A stretch of DNA of 64,000 nucleotides from Piscinibacter defluvii. Lineage in GTDB: Bacteria > Pseudomonadota > Gammaproteobacteria > Burkholderiales > Burkholderiaceae_C. The stretch is from the NCBI RefSeq assembly GCF_004011805.1, contig NZ_RCHJ01000015.1:1-64000 (forward strand), in the 5' to 3' direction. Below, one piece after another: positions 31,368 through 39,463 of this stretch. Each line of letters starts with the position of its first letter. The first letter of the stretch is position 1. Below the pieces are notes generated by a model that was not told the DNA's origin, did no database searches, and was given only the letters and a program-made list of their open reading frames with translations. The translations under genes were made by a program, and so were the position numbers.

Positions 31368-33335
31368 ATGCCCACGCCAGACACAGATGACCGGCTCGCG
31401 CGCTACGAGTCGCTGCAGGCCGCACTCGACCTGATCGACCAGGGCTTCACGCTGATCGACCAGGACCTGCGCCTGGTGGCCTGCAACCAGGCCTTCCTGC
31501 GCCTGCTTGACTTCCCCGCATCGCTCGCCTACACCGGCGCCCCCTTCGAGGACTTCATCCGCCACAACGCCGCGCGCGGCGAATACGGTGCGGGCGACGC
31601 CGATGCGCATGTGGCCGAGCGCGTGGCTGCCGCCCGCCGCTTCGAGCCGCACGACTTCGAACGTGTGCGCCCGTCGGGGCAGGTGCTGCGGGTCAAGGGT
31701 GTGCCGGTGCCGGGCATCGGCTTCATCACGCTGTACTCCGACATCACGGCGAGCAAGCAAGCCGAGGCACAGATCCGGCAGGACGCGGCGGAGCTTGAGC
31801 GGCGCGTGGCCGAACGCACCAGGGAGCTTCGCCTGTCGGAAGCTCAAATGCGGCTGATCACCGACAGCCTTCCGGTGCTGATCGGCTACTTCGACCATCG
31901 CAAGACCTATCGCTACATCAACCATGGCTACCAGCAGTGGTTCGGTTTGGACCCTCAGCGGCTCGACCGCGTGAGCGCTCGCTCGTACCTGGGAGACGCT
32001 ACCTATGAGGCGATCCGGCCCAACGTGGCGCGCGCGCTGGCCGGCGAGCCGGTGACCTACGAGTACGAGGTACGCTGCGTCGACGGCCGCGCGCGCACCG
32101 CGCGCACGACCCTCGTGCCCGAGCGGGCGTCCGACGGCAGCGTGATCGGATGCTTTGAGCTGACCTTCGACTTCACCGAACTGCGCCGCACGCAGCAGCA
32201 GCTCGCGCAGGCCGAGAAGATGGAAGCCCTGGGCCAGCTCACGGGTGGCATCGCGCACGACTTCAACAACATGCTGACCGTGATCATCGGCAACCTGAGC
32301 GCATTGCGGGACCGGGTGGGTGATGGCGAGGATTCGGCAGAGTTCCTGGACCCGACCCTGGCGGCCGCGCGGCGCGGCGCCGATCTGATCCGCGCACTGC
32401 TCGGCTTTGCACGCCGCCGGCCGCTGGATGCCGGACCGGTAGACATCAGCCCGCTGGCGCACACGGTGGTGAAGCTGTTGCGGCGCTCGCTGCCCGACGG
32501 CATGAAGCTCGAGGTCGACGCCGGAGAGGCCCCGCTGCGGGCCTGGGCCGATGCCAGCCAACTGCAGGACGCGTTGGTCAACATGATCCTCAACTCGCGC
32601 GACGCCAACGCGCGCCGCATCACGGTGCGCGCCGCGCCGGCGGTGCTGCTGCCCGAGCGCGCGGCCGAACTGCATGCCGCCCCAGGTGCCTATGTGCGCA
32701 TCGACATCGCTGACGACGGCCACGGCATGGACGCCGCCACACGCTCGCGCGTCTTCGAACCGTTCTTCACCACCAAGCGCCAAGGGGCTGGCACGGGCCT
32801 GGGCCTGTCGATGGTCTACGGCTTCGTGCGCCAGTCGGGCGGTGCGATCGACATCGCGAGCACGCCAGGCCGCGGCACCGTGGTGTCGTTTTGGCTGCAG
32901 GTGTCTGCGGGCGCCGAGCGCGCCGATGATGTCGACCACTCCCTTGACGCAGCCGTTCCCGCGCCTGCCGCCGGGCCCGCACTCGCGCTCGCGCTACTGG
33001 TCGAGGACGACCCCGACGTGCGCAAGGTGGTTCGGCGCTCGCTGATCGACCTGGGCTACGCGGTCGTCGAAGCGGAAAACGGCGCCGAGGCGCTGCAGCT
33101 GCTGGACCAGACGCCGCAGATCGCGCTGCTGTTGTCCGACGTGGTGATGCCTGGCCCGGTGGATGGCCGAGAAGTCGCCCGGCACGCTCTGGCGCGGCAC
33201 GTACCGCGCGTGGCCTTGATGAGCGGCTACGCGCCCGGCGAGACCGGCGGTGGCCCGGAGGGCGTGCCCATGCTGGCCAAGCCCTTCACCCATCGACAGC
33301 TGATCGACCTGCTGCGCCAGCCCGCGCGCAGTTGA
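31368..33335 (+). CDS. PAS-domain hybrid histidine kinase
   Basis: A 655-residue soluble kinase without membrane segments. Domains in order: a PAS_7-like sensor (~15-125, LDLIDQGFTLIDQDLRLVACNQAF), a short coiled linker (ERRVAERTRELRLSEAQ), a second PAS (~160-280), HisKA with His297 in GGIAHDFNNML, HATPase_c with VNMILNSRDAN, DDGHGMD and GTGLGLSMVYGF, and a C-terminal receiver (~545-650) with VEDDPDV, the Asp in LLLSDVVMPG and the Lys of MLAKPF. It is divergent from the acyl-CoA operon and followed after four bases by a response regulator, so the pair probably senses a cytoplasmic or redox cue and controls the catabolic genes; that target is inferred. Confidence 0.92.
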   Translation: MPTPDTDDRLARYESLQAALDLIDQGFTLIDQDLRLVACNQAFLRLLDFPASLAYTGAPFEDFIRHNAARGEYGAGDADAHVAERVAAARRFEPHDFERVRPSGQVLRVKGVPVPGIGFITLYSDITASKQAEAQIRQDAAELERRVAERTRELRLSEAQMRLITDSLPVLIGYFDHRKTYRYINHGYQQWFGLDPQRLDRVSARSYLGDATYEAIRPNVARALAGEPVTYEYEVRCVDGRARTARTTLVPERASDGSVIGCFELTFDFTELRRTQQQLAQAEKMEALGQLTGGIAHDFNNMLTVIIGNLSALRDRVGDGEDSAEFLDPTLAAARRGADLIRALLGFARRRPLDAGPVDISPLAHTVVKLLRRSLPDGMKLEVDAGEAPLRAWADASQLQDALVNMILNSRDANARRITVRAAPAVLLPERAAELHAAPGAYVRIDIADDGHGMDAATRSRVFEPFFTTKRQGAGTGLGLSMVYGFVRQSGGAIDIASTPGRGTVVSFWLQVSAGAERADDVDHSLDAAVPAPAAGPALALALLVEDDPDVRKVVRRSLIDLGYAVVEAENGAEALQLLDQTPQIALLLSDVVMPGPVDGREVARHALARHVPRVALMSGYAPGETGGGPEGVPMLAKPFTHRQLIDLLRQPARS

Positions 33336-33339
33336 ATCT

Positions 33340-34062
33340 GTGAACGAGTCCAAACGCGCGCGGGTGTTCGTCGTCGAGGACGACCCCGATGTGGCACGCC
33401 AGGTTGCACGCACCCTGCAGGAGTTCGAATTCGTCACGCAAGAGTTCCGCGACGGCGCGGCGGTGTTGCGGCGGCTGGCGACCGAGCGGCCCGACCTGTG
33501 CATCGTCGACCTCGGTCTGCCGGACATGGACGGCATGGAGCTGGTACGCGAGATCGCTCGCCGTTGCGACTGCGGCGTGCTGATTCTCACTGGCCGCGGC
33601 TACACCGCCGACCGCGTGATGGGGCTCGAAGGCGGCGGCGACGACTACGTGGTCAAGCCCTTCGAGCCGCGCGAGCTGGTGGCGCGCGTGCGGAGCATCC
33701 TGCGGCGCCGCGGCACGGGCGGCGTCACAGGCGCAGCGCCTGGCCTCCAACGCCGCTTTGCGCACTTTGGCGACTGGACCCTCGACTGCGCAGCCAACAC
33801 GCTTTGCAGTCCCAGCGGCGATCAGCACGTGCTCGGCACGGCAGAGGCGCGGGTGCTGCGTTGCTTTCTTGAACGGCCGCATCAGATACTGACGCGCGAA
33901 CAGCTCGAGGGCACGCGCGACCTTTCGCCGTTGGACCGGAGCATCGACGTTCGCATCTCGCGGCTGCGCAAGCGGCTCGAGCCCGATCCGCAAAATCCCA
34001 GGATCATCAAGACGGTCTACGGCGCCGGCTACATGTTCTCGGCCACAGTCGAGTGGTCCTGA
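33340..34062 (+). CDS. OmpR-family response regulator
   Basis: A 240-residue canonical response regulator. The receiver (1-115) has the acidic pair VVEDDPD, the phospho-accepting Asp in CIVDLGLPDMDG, the Thr of LILTGRGY and the Lys of DYVVKPFEP. The winged-helix domain (~140-235) ends in IKTVYGAGYMFSA. It starts at a GTG only four bases after the hybrid kinase stop, so the two form one two-component unit. It contrasts with the degenerate regulator at the far end of the same catabolic operon. Confidence 0.93.
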   Translation: MNESKRARVFVVEDDPDVARQVARTLQEFEFVTQEFRDGAAVLRRLATERPDLCIVDLGLPDMDGMELVREIARRCDCGVLILTGRGYTADRVMGLEGGGDDYVVKPFEPRELVARVRSILRRRGTGGVTGAAPGLQRRFAHFGDWTLDCAANTLCSPSGDQHVLGTAEARVLRCFLERPHQILTREQLEGTRDLSPLDRSIDVRISRLRKRLEPDPQNPRIIKTVYGAGYMFSATVEWS

Positions 34063-34484
34063 AGCGTAATGGCGGGGCTGGCCAGAAAGTCGAGATTCGC
34101 CAGCACCAACCTGGGGCGACTACGGACGGATCTGAGAACCATCAAGCGGTTCCATGGATATAGCTGACTGCTGTGCCGTGCGACCGTCAACGTCAGGTTT
34201 CGGAGCTCGCCGCCATTTGGCAGGCAAACGCGGCCGACGGCTGCCAGTGTTGAAGGATCGCTCACGTCGAAACGGCTGAGGTCCGTTGATGGCCGTCCAG
34301 CGCCTGTGAAGATGCGCTGCTGTTCGATCGGGAGAACCCTACTGACAAATGCGATTCGCTCGCAACTTCTCTGGGTGACTTTTGGGTGACTTTCCTGGGC
34401 GGAACTGTCCAAAACAGGGCAAAATGGATAGGAACAGACGGCTTCAACCCCTGATAAATCAACAACTTAGCGGTGTGGCCGAAA
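34063..34484. other. Non-coding stretch left of the tRNA fragment (element end)
   Basis: About 420 bases without a supported gene. It contains a short tandem repeat GGGTGACTT / GGGTGACTT around 34373-34394 and is noticeably less GC-rich than the surrounding genes. Sequence of this kind is typical of the end of an integrated element next to a tRNA attachment site. I see no recombinase gene in it. Confidence 0.4.
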
Positions 34485-34529
34485 CTACGAACCAAGGGGT
34501 CGTGGGTTCGAATCCTGCCAGCCGCGCCA
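34485..34529 (+). other. 3' fragment of a tRNA-Arg(ACG) gene, probable attachment-site scar
   Basis: The last 45 bases of a tRNA gene are present: anticodon loop CTACGAA (anticodon ACG, arginine), the 3' anticodon strand CCAAG, variable loop GGGTC, a T arm GTGGG-TTCGAAT-CCTGC with two wobble pairs, the acceptor strand CAGCCGC, discriminator G and CCA. The sequence before the loop cannot pair with CCAAG, and no D arm or 5' acceptor strand (GCGGCTG expected) is present, so the gene is incomplete. Integrases that insert into tRNA genes leave exactly such a 3' copy at the far end of the element, which puts the element to the left. Confidence 0.7.
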
Positions 34530-34549
34530 ACTCATCGCGACAGGGTCAA

Positions 34550-34586
34550 CGGGTTGGATGCTTCGGCATCCAGCCCGTTTTTCTTT
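34550..34586 (+). terminator. Rho-independent terminator after the tRNA fragment
   Basis: A 12-bp stem (CGGGTTGGATGC / GCATCCAGCCCG, one G-T wobble) closed by a TTCG tetraloop is followed by TTTTTCTTT. It is a near-ideal intrinsic terminator and was presumably the native terminator of the intact tRNA-Arg gene. Confidence 0.9.
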
Positions 34587-34655
34587 GCCTGGGGTAGCCT
34601 GGGGGGCCGCAGACCGGCTTCCCGCCCATAGCTCGCACTTCTTCCGGAAGCATCC

Positions 34656-35210
34656 ATGGATCGAACCCATTGCATTCGGCCGGCCATGGTGCTGGCACTG
34701 GCGGTCGCCTGCACCTGCGGCAGCGCGGCACGGGCGGCCGGCAAGGCGCACGAACACGGCGCCCTGAGGCTCGACGTGGCGGTCGACGGCCACACGCTGA
34801 CCATCGCGATGCAGGCGCCGCTGGACAACCTGCTCGGTTTCGAGCGCGCCCCTCGCACCGAGGCCGAGCGCAAGGCTGCCGCCGACATGCTGGCGCGCTT
34901 GCGCAGTCCGGACCGCGCCCCGCCCCTGTTTGCGGCGGATGCCGCCGCGCAATGCAGCCTGAGCCGGGCCGAGGTGTCAGCGCCCGTGCTCGAGCCCGGT
35001 GCCGGCGCCGCGGCCAAGGACGAACACGCCGACCTGGATGCCGACTACGAGTTCAGCTGCGCGCGGCCGGGTGAGCTGCGCAACCTGGACGTCGGGCTGT
35101 TCGAGGCCTACCGACGCATCCAGCGCATCGATGTGCAGGTGGCCGGGCCGACGGGCCAGGCCAAGGTGACCCTGAAGCGGCCGGCACGCAGCGTCAGGCT
35201 GCTGCGCTGA
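34656..35210 (+). CDS. DUF2796 (ZrgA-like) periplasmic protein
   Basis: A 184-residue exported protein. An N-terminal signal peptide (basic start, then VLALAVACTCGSAARAA) is followed by KAHEHGALRLDVAVDGHTLTIAMQAPLDNLLGFERAP, the conserved start of DUF2796 proteins. His and Asp/Glu residues (HEHG, DEHADLDADYEFSC) are those thought to bind zinc in this family, which is often linked to zinc uptake. The C-terminal part repeats the family pattern (NLDVGLFEAYRRIQRIDVQV). It stands alone after the tRNA terminator. A role in metal handling is inferred from the family. Confidence 0.8.
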   Translation: MDRTHCIRPAMVLALAVACTCGSAARAAGKAHEHGALRLDVAVDGHTLTIAMQAPLDNLLGFERAPRTEAERKAAADMLARLRSPDRAPPLFAADAAAQCSLSRAEVSAPVLEPGAGAAAKDEHADLDADYEFSCARPGELRNLDVGLFEAYRRIQRIDVQVAGPTGQAKVTLKRPARSVRLLR

Positions 35211-35253
35211 GCCGGTCCTCGCCTCGGCCCTCGGCCTGCTGGCGCTTGCCGCT

Positions 35254-36135
35254 TCAGGCCAGCACCGCGCGTTCGGCCAGTTCGTCGCGCCAGGCGTCGA
35301 TGTCGGCCGCGGCGATGCCCAGCCAGTCCAGCGCCGCCGGGTGGAAGCGGGCCCACTCCGGCTCGGGCGGAAGGCTGTTCTGACGCGCCACCAGCATGTC
35401 GGCCACCAGCCCGGCGGCCAGCAGCGTGTGCACCTCCGGTTCGATGCCCGGCTGGCCGAGCGACTCCAGGCTGTGGTGCAGCCGGATCGCCGCCACCACC
35501 GGCGCGGCGAGGTGCCAGCAGCGCGCCGTCAGCGCGCCGACCACGGCATGGTCGGTGCGGTGGTTGGCGTTCTCGGTCTCGACGAAGCTGCGGTCGCGGC
35601 GCGCACGCGCCTCCATCATCGTGCCGGCGTAGCCGCGCACACTCTGCATCAGCACCGGCTGGCCGACGTGGCAGAACAGTCCGAAGCCGTAGGCCAGGTC
35701 GGGCGACAGCCCGGGCAGGTGGCGGGCGATGCAGGCCAGCGTCTCGGCGCGCTGCGTCGAGTGCTCCCAGAAGCCCTCGAGCAGCGGGCTGCGCACCGGA
35801 ATCGCATGGCGTGCAAGAAAGGCGCGCATCAGCGCGGCGCTGCGCTGCAGGCCGAGCCGGTTCATCGCCTGGCCGGCCGACGAGACCGGTGGATCGGCGG
35901 CGAACAACGCGCCGTTGGCCTGGCGGATCAGCGTGGCGGCCATGGCCACGTCGGCCTGGGCGATCCGCGCGACCTCGTTCAGGTCGGGCTCGACCGTCGC
36001 CATGACCCGCTCGAGCCGGGTGAGCAGCTCGGGGCAGGGCGGCACCACGATCTGCTGCAGCGGGCCACGCCGGCGGGCGTGGTCGATTTCACTCTCGATG
36101 GCGGCCATGCCGCTGGGGATGAAGGCGGAAGACAT
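35254..36135 (-). CDS. HDOD-domain signalling protein
   Basis: A 293-residue protein with one HDOD domain (residues ~25-220): VVPPCPELLTRLERVMATVEPDLNEVARIAQADVAMAATLIRQANGALF is the standard HDOD start, followed by AMNRLGLQRSAALMRAFLARH. HDOD proteins are HD-related folds without a complete metal site and act in signalling. The start at 36135 fits the family; further upstream sequence is non-coding. It is convergent with the DUF2796 gene and divergent from a small unknown gene. No partner domain (EAL, GGDEF) is fused. Confidence 0.82.
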   Translation of the reverse strand: MSSAFIPSGMAAIESEIDHARRRGPLQQIVVPPCPELLTRLERVMATVEPDLNEVARIAQADVAMAATLIRQANGALFAADPPVSSAGQAMNRLGLQRSAALMRAFLARHAIPVRSPLLEGFWEHSTQRAETLACIARHLPGLSPDLAYGFGLFCHVGQPVLMQSVRGYAGTMMEARARRDRSFVETENANHRTDHAVVGALTARCWHLAAPVVAAIRLHHSLESLGQPGIEPEVHTLLAAGLVADMLVARQNSLPPEPEWARFHPAALDWLGIAAADIDAWRDELAERAVLA

Positions 36136-36259
36136 CGGCGCTCGCAGGCAGGGGGGCCGGGACGGCTTGCTCGGTTGTCGGCCGGCCGGCGCCGATCTTG
36201 AGCCCGCGGCCGCCCGACTGCGTAGACTGTGGTCCACGTCACGTCGCCCCGCCGCCACC

Positions 36260-36574
36260 ATGAGACCGACCGTCCGCCTGAGCTTCGGCCCCACCGACAT
36301 CCACTGCCACGTGCCGGAAGGCGCTGCACCCGGCGCCGTCGAGGACGCGCGCCGCTGGCTCGACGACCGCTTCGTCGCCTACGAATGCGAACCGACGAAC
36401 CCGCTCGGCAAGGTGTTGACGCGGGACAAGCTGGTCGTGCTGGCCGAGGCGATCGGCGCGCGCGGATTCGAGGCCGACGAGGCGCTGCGGCTCGAGTTCG
36501 CGCGCGCGGCGACCACGCTGCTGGGCAGTGCGTCGGTGCACATCGACGTCGACGCGCGCACCGTGTCGTTCTGA
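36260..36574 (+). CDS. Unknown small protein
   Basis: A 104-residue acidic protein, no family recognised. It contains alternating strands and helices (TVRLSFGPTDIHCHV, EDARRWLDDRFVAYE, LGKVLTRDKLVVLAEAIGARGFEADEALRLEFARAATTLLG) and ends in SVHIDVDARTVSF. No signal peptide or membrane span. CGTAGA occurs about 40 bases before the start, preceded at roughly the right distance by TTGAGCC, a poor match to the ECF promoters found 3 kb downstream. It is convergent with the persulfide-dioxygenase-like gene. Confidence 0.6.
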   Translation: MRPTVRLSFGPTDIHCHVPEGAAPGAVEDARRWLDDRFVAYECEPTNPLGKVLTRDKLVVLAEAIGARGFEADEALRLEFARAATTLLGSASVHIDVDARTVSF

Positions 36575-36611
36575 ACCGCGGGTGTCCGCAGGGACACCCG
36601 CGCGCCCGGGC

Positions 36612-37361
36612 TCAGCCCTGAGTGCTCTCGGTCATGCGGTGGCAATAGGCCTGCAATTGCTCCGGCAGGTCGGTCGGGCACACGCCACATTGCCGGTTGC
36701 CCGGCACGGCGTGGTCGATGAACTTCGGGTAGGGCAGGTTCAGCCCGGCCATCAGGGCCTCGAACTCGGCCTGGCTGCGGCCCTGGCCGAGGCGCGGGTT
36801 GCGCGCCTTCTCCTGCCCGATCGAGGAGACGCGGCGGCCCTGGTAGTCGTGCCCCGGGTAGACCAGCTGCTCCTCGGGCAGTGCGAACAGCGTCTGCGTC
36901 ACGCTGCGGTACAGCACGGCGGCGCTGCCGTTCTGGAAGTCGGTGCGGCCGCAGCCGTCGATCAGCAGCGCATCACCGGTGAACACGCGCTCGCCGGCCA
37001 CGTAGGCGAAATGCCCGTCGGTGTGGCCGGGCGTGTGCAGCGGGCGGATCGACAGGCTGCCCAGCGTCACCAGCTGCTCGTGTTCGATGCCGAGGTCGGT
37101 GCAGGGCAGTCGCTCCAGCGCCGGCATGCCGATGCGGCTGCCGACGCGCTCCTTCAGGTGCCGGGCCCCGGTGATGTGGTCGGCGTGGATGTGGGTGTCC
37201 AGCGTCAGGGCGAGCGTCAGGCCGAGTTCGTGCAGAACGGCCAGGTCGCGCTCCAGGCTGTTGACCACCGGGTCGATCAGCAGCGCCTGGCCGGTGTGCT
37301 CGCAGGCGATCAGGTAGGTGTAGGTGCTCGACAGGGGTTCGAAGAGCTGGCGGAAGATCAT
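36612..37361 (-). CDS. ETHE1-like metallo-beta-lactamase-fold hydrolase (persulfide dioxygenase type)
   Basis: A 249-residue MBL-fold protein. The metal motif is THIHADHITG (HxHxDH-type), with later ligands in HTPGHTDGH and the Asp of FTGDALLIDGCGRTDFQNGS, which is the ETHE1/persulfide dioxygenase signature. YPGHDYQGRRVSSIGQEK carries the last His. Such enzymes oxidise glutathione persulfide to sulfite with mononuclear iron. It is the third gene of a leftward operon sigma factor - cupin protein - MBL protein (gap 18 bases), so it is probably controlled by the ECF sigma factor. This suggests the regulon answers sulfide, persulfide or oxidative stress; inferred. Confidence 0.88.
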   Translation of the reverse strand: MIFRQLFEPLSSTYTYLIACEHTGQALLIDPVVNSLERDLAVLHELGLTLALTLDTHIHADHITGARHLKERVGSRIGMPALERLPCTDLGIEHEQLVTLGSLSIRPLHTPGHTDGHFAYVAGERVFTGDALLIDGCGRTDFQNGSAAVLYRSVTQTLFALPEEQLVYPGHDYQGRRVSSIGQEKARNPRLGQGRSQAEFEALMAGLNLPYPKFIDHAVPGNRQCGVCPTDLPEQLQAYCHRMTESTQG

Positions 37362-37379
37362 CGCGGCACGGGGCGCTCC

Positions 37380-38207
37380 TCAGGAGCGGAAGCGCAGGTC
37401 CAGGTCGCCGTGAGCATAGATCACCACGCCGGTGTCGGTCTCCGTGATGCGGTGCCCGGTGCCGGCCGGGGCGAGCTGGTAGTCGCCCTCGCGCAGCAGC
37501 AGGTCGTCGAGGAACAGCTCGCCGCGCACCATCAGGCATTCCTCGTCGTGGCCATGGTCGTGCAGCGGCACGCTCGCGCCGGGCTGCGCGAGGTAGAGCA
37601 GCGCGGCCTGCCCGTCGCGCTGCCACAGCACGCGGCGCCGGATGCCGGCTGCGAACTCGGGCCAGCCGGCCTGCGCGTCGTGCACGGTGAAGGGCACGTC
37701 GCCGGGGCCGGCGGGCGCGTCGCTCTCGCGCAGGAACACCCGGGCGCCTTCGGCCGAGGCCAGCCGCGCGGTCGCCGCCGGGGCAGGGTCGACGTGGTAG
37801 TCGCGCTCGCCGAGCGTCGCCTCGCCCAGGGTGACGCAGCCGCGCAGCACCAGCCACTCGCGGTGCACGCCCGGGCCCGGGCCGGCCCAGGCCGCGCCGG
37901 GCGCGAGGTCGATCAGCCGCGCGCGCAGCGGCTCGCCGGGGCGCAGCCGCGCGCCCGCGTCGTGCTCGTACAGCGTCACGGCCTGAACGCCGTCGGCCAG
38001 CGCCAGCGGGGCGCAGCGCGCGATGCGGCGCGTCACCATGGCCTGCGCGGCGGCGCGCGAGGCGGCCAGGCGGCCGAGCAGGCGAGCGCGCAGCGCGTCG
38101 GCGGGCAGCGCCGGGGCGGTGTCGACCAGGCTCAGCAGCGGTGCCAGCGCCGGGTCGATCGGTTCGGGTGCGGGGACGATGGGCAGCGGGGTGTCGGGCT
38201 TGTTCAT
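37380..38207 (-). CDS. Two-cupin protein, probable anti-sigma or sensor partner of the ECF factor
   Basis: A 275-residue protein with two cupin-like halves. The first (~75-160) is poorly conserved; the second (~185-270) has VPLHDHGHDEECLMVRGELFLDDLLLREGDYQLAPAGTGH, a good metal-binding cupin with two His and a Glu. Anti-sigma factors of the ChrR type combine an N-terminal zinc anti-sigma domain (HxxxCxxC) with such a cupin. Here the N-terminus (ALLSLVDTAPALPADALRARLLGRL) is helical but has no HxxxCxxC motif. It starts 22 bases after the sigma factor stop and is co-transcribed. Anti-sigma function is inferred from gene order. Confidence 0.72.
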   Translation of the reverse strand: MNKPDTPLPIVPAPEPIDPALAPLLSLVDTAPALPADALRARLLGRLAASRAAAQAMVTRRIARCAPLALADGVQAVTLYEHDAGARLRPGEPLRARLIDLAPGAAWAGPGPGVHREWLVLRGCVTLGEATLGERDYHVDPAPAATARLASAEGARVFLRESDAPAGPGDVPFTVHDAQAGWPEFAAGIRRRVLWQRDGQAALLYLAQPGASVPLHDHGHDEECLMVRGELFLDDLLLREGDYQLAPAGTGHRITETDTGVVIYAHGDLDLRFRS

Positions 38208-38229
38208 GGCCGGTTCCTGATGGCGCGGC

Positions 38230-38949
38230 TCAGGACGCCAGCGCCCAGGCGCACTCGTCGCCGAGGATCTGGCGCAAGGTCTGCAAGGCGCGGCGGATCT
38301 GCGATTTCACCGTGCCCAGCGGCAGGCGGGTGTGGTCGGCGATCTCCTCGTGGGTCAGGCCGCGGAAGAAGGCGAGCGAGACCAGCTGGCGTGGCTGGGC
38401 GCCGAGTTGCAGCAGCGCCTGGTGCAGGTCGGCATGCCGGCGGGCCAGCTCGAGCAGCTCGTCGTGGCCGGCACGCTCGTCGGCGACCTCGGTGCCGGGC
38501 CCGTCGTCCAGTGCCTCGTGGCGGAAGCGCGCCTCGCGGCGCAGCGCGTCGATGGCGCGCGAGCGGGCCATCGCGAGCAGCCAGGTGATCGCCGCGCCGC
38601 GCGCCGGGTCGAAGCGCGGTGCCTGGCGCCAGACCTGGAAGTAGGTGTCCTCCACCACCTCCTCGGCCAGCGCCTCGCGCCGCACGATACGCCGCACCAG
38701 GCTGTAGACCCGCGCGACGGTGGCGTCGTAGAGCGCCGCCAGCGCCCGCTCGTCCTGCTCGACCACGGCCTCCAGCCAGCGCACCAGTTGCGCCTCGTCG
38801 GCGGCGGCGGGCAGGGCACGCGGGCCGGGGCCCTCGTCCGCCACCGGCTCGCCAGCGCCATGCGCGAGGGCCTCGGGGTCGTCGAGCGGGTCGAGCGGAA
38901 ACGCCGGATCGGGACCGGGCTCGCCCGGTTCGATGCTTGCAGCGTTCAT
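38230..38949 (-). CDS. ECF-type RNA polymerase sigma factor
   Basis: A 239-residue sigma-70 family factor. After an acidic, Pro-rich N-terminal extension of ~50 residues comes region 2 (DERALAALYDATVARVYSLVRRIVRREALAEEVVEDTYFQVW, then FDPARGAAITWLLAMARSRAIDALRR) and region 4 (QLVSLAFFRGLTHEEIADHTRLPLGTVKSQIRRALQTLR) with its helix-turn-helix. Its gene leads the operon with the cupin protein and the ETHE1-like gene. A promoter with the same -35 and -10 as two neighbouring promoters lies 54-82 bases upstream, so the factor probably drives its own operon. Type: RpoE/ChrR-like ECF group. Confidence 0.92.
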   Translation of the reverse strand: MNAASIEPGEPGPDPAFPLDPLDDPEALAHGAGEPVADEGPGPRALPAAADEAQLVRWLEAVVEQDERALAALYDATVARVYSLVRRIVRREALAEEVVEDTYFQVWRQAPRFDPARGAAITWLLAMARSRAIDALRREARFRHEALDDGPGTEVADERAGHDELLELARRHADLHQALLQLGAQPRQLVSLAFFRGLTHEEIADHTRLPLGTVKSQIRRALQTLRQILGDECAWALAS

Positions 38950-39002
38950 GCAGCCACCTTGCCTTTCCCGGCGCGCGGGCCGGATGTCTCCGATCGCGGG
39001 CT

Positions 39003-39031
39003 CTACGCAGCCGCGCGCCGGCTGGATTCAA
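39003..39031 (-). promoter_or_regulatory. ECF-type promoter of the sigma factor operon
   Basis: Read on the minus strand: TTGAATCC, 16 bases, CGTAG. The -35 element overlaps the stop codon of the upstream cupin gene; the -10 end is 53 bases before the sigma ATG. The same boxes with the same spacer occur at 39464-39492 (minus) and 39529-39555 (plus), which is the main evidence that this is a real, autoregulated promoter. Confidence 0.75.
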
Positions 39032-39456
39032 CCGATCAGGTCTTCCACCCCGGGCGCCGCGCCGCGCAGGAAGATGACCGCACCGGTGTCGCTGCGCACC
39101 GAGGCGTGCAGCGCGCCGCGGTGCGCCAGGTGATAACCGCCCGGGCCGACCTCGAGCTGCGAGCCGACCTGCAGCCGGCCTTCCAGCACCACGCATTCCT
39201 CGTCGATCGGGTGCCGGTGCGGCGGCAGCGCCGCGCCGGGCGCCAGCCGCAGCAGGTACGACAGCACGCCCTCGTGCTCGCGCAGCACCTTGATCTGCAC
39301 GCCGTCGAGGAAAGGCTGCCAGTCGCCGCCCTCGGCGGGAACGGTCAGGTGCGTGGTGTCGGCATCGGCGACACGTTCCATCAGCCGGCGGCGGATGCCG
39401 CGGGCCTGGGCGCGGCCCAGGCGCAACGGGTCGGTGTCGGGGTCGGAGGAAGGCAT
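39028..39456 (-). CDS. Single-domain cupin protein
   Basis: A 142-residue protein with one cupin domain (residues ~45-140): LSYLLRLAPGAALPPHRHPIDEECVVLEGRLQVG contains the HxH and Glu of the first metal motif, and YHLAHRGALHASVRSDTGAVIFLRG the second. It resembles the C-terminal domain of ChrR-type sensors and the second half of the neighbouring two-cupin protein (HDEECLMVRGEL versus IDEECVVLEGRL), suggesting an origin by duplication. The start at 39456 has GGAGG upstream. It has its own ECF-type promoter and lies directly upstream of the sigma operon, reading the same way. Confidence 0.82.
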   Translation of the reverse strand: MPSSDPDTDPLRLGRAQARGIRRRLMERVADADTTHLTVPAEGGDWQPFLDGVQIKVLREHEGVLSYLLRLAPGAALPPHRHPIDEECVVLEGRLQVGSQLEVGPGGYHLAHRGALHASVRSDTGAVIFLRGAAPGVEDLIG

Positions 39457-39463
39457 GTCGGCG

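Noticed and set aside
34441-34529. A complete tRNA gene
   Set aside because: Only the anticodon loop to CCA is present. The bases before the loop cannot form the anticodon stem, and D arm and 5' acceptor strand are missing.
36190-36230. A fourth ECF promoter before the unknown gene at 36260
   Set aside because: CGTAGA is present but the -35 (TTGAGCC) has mismatches and the spacing is off by one, so the match is too weak to list.
36528-38588. A 686-codon plus-strand frame over the MBL and cupin genes
   Set aside because: Gln/Val/Arg-rich shadow with no family pattern; the minus-strand genes have intact metal motifs.
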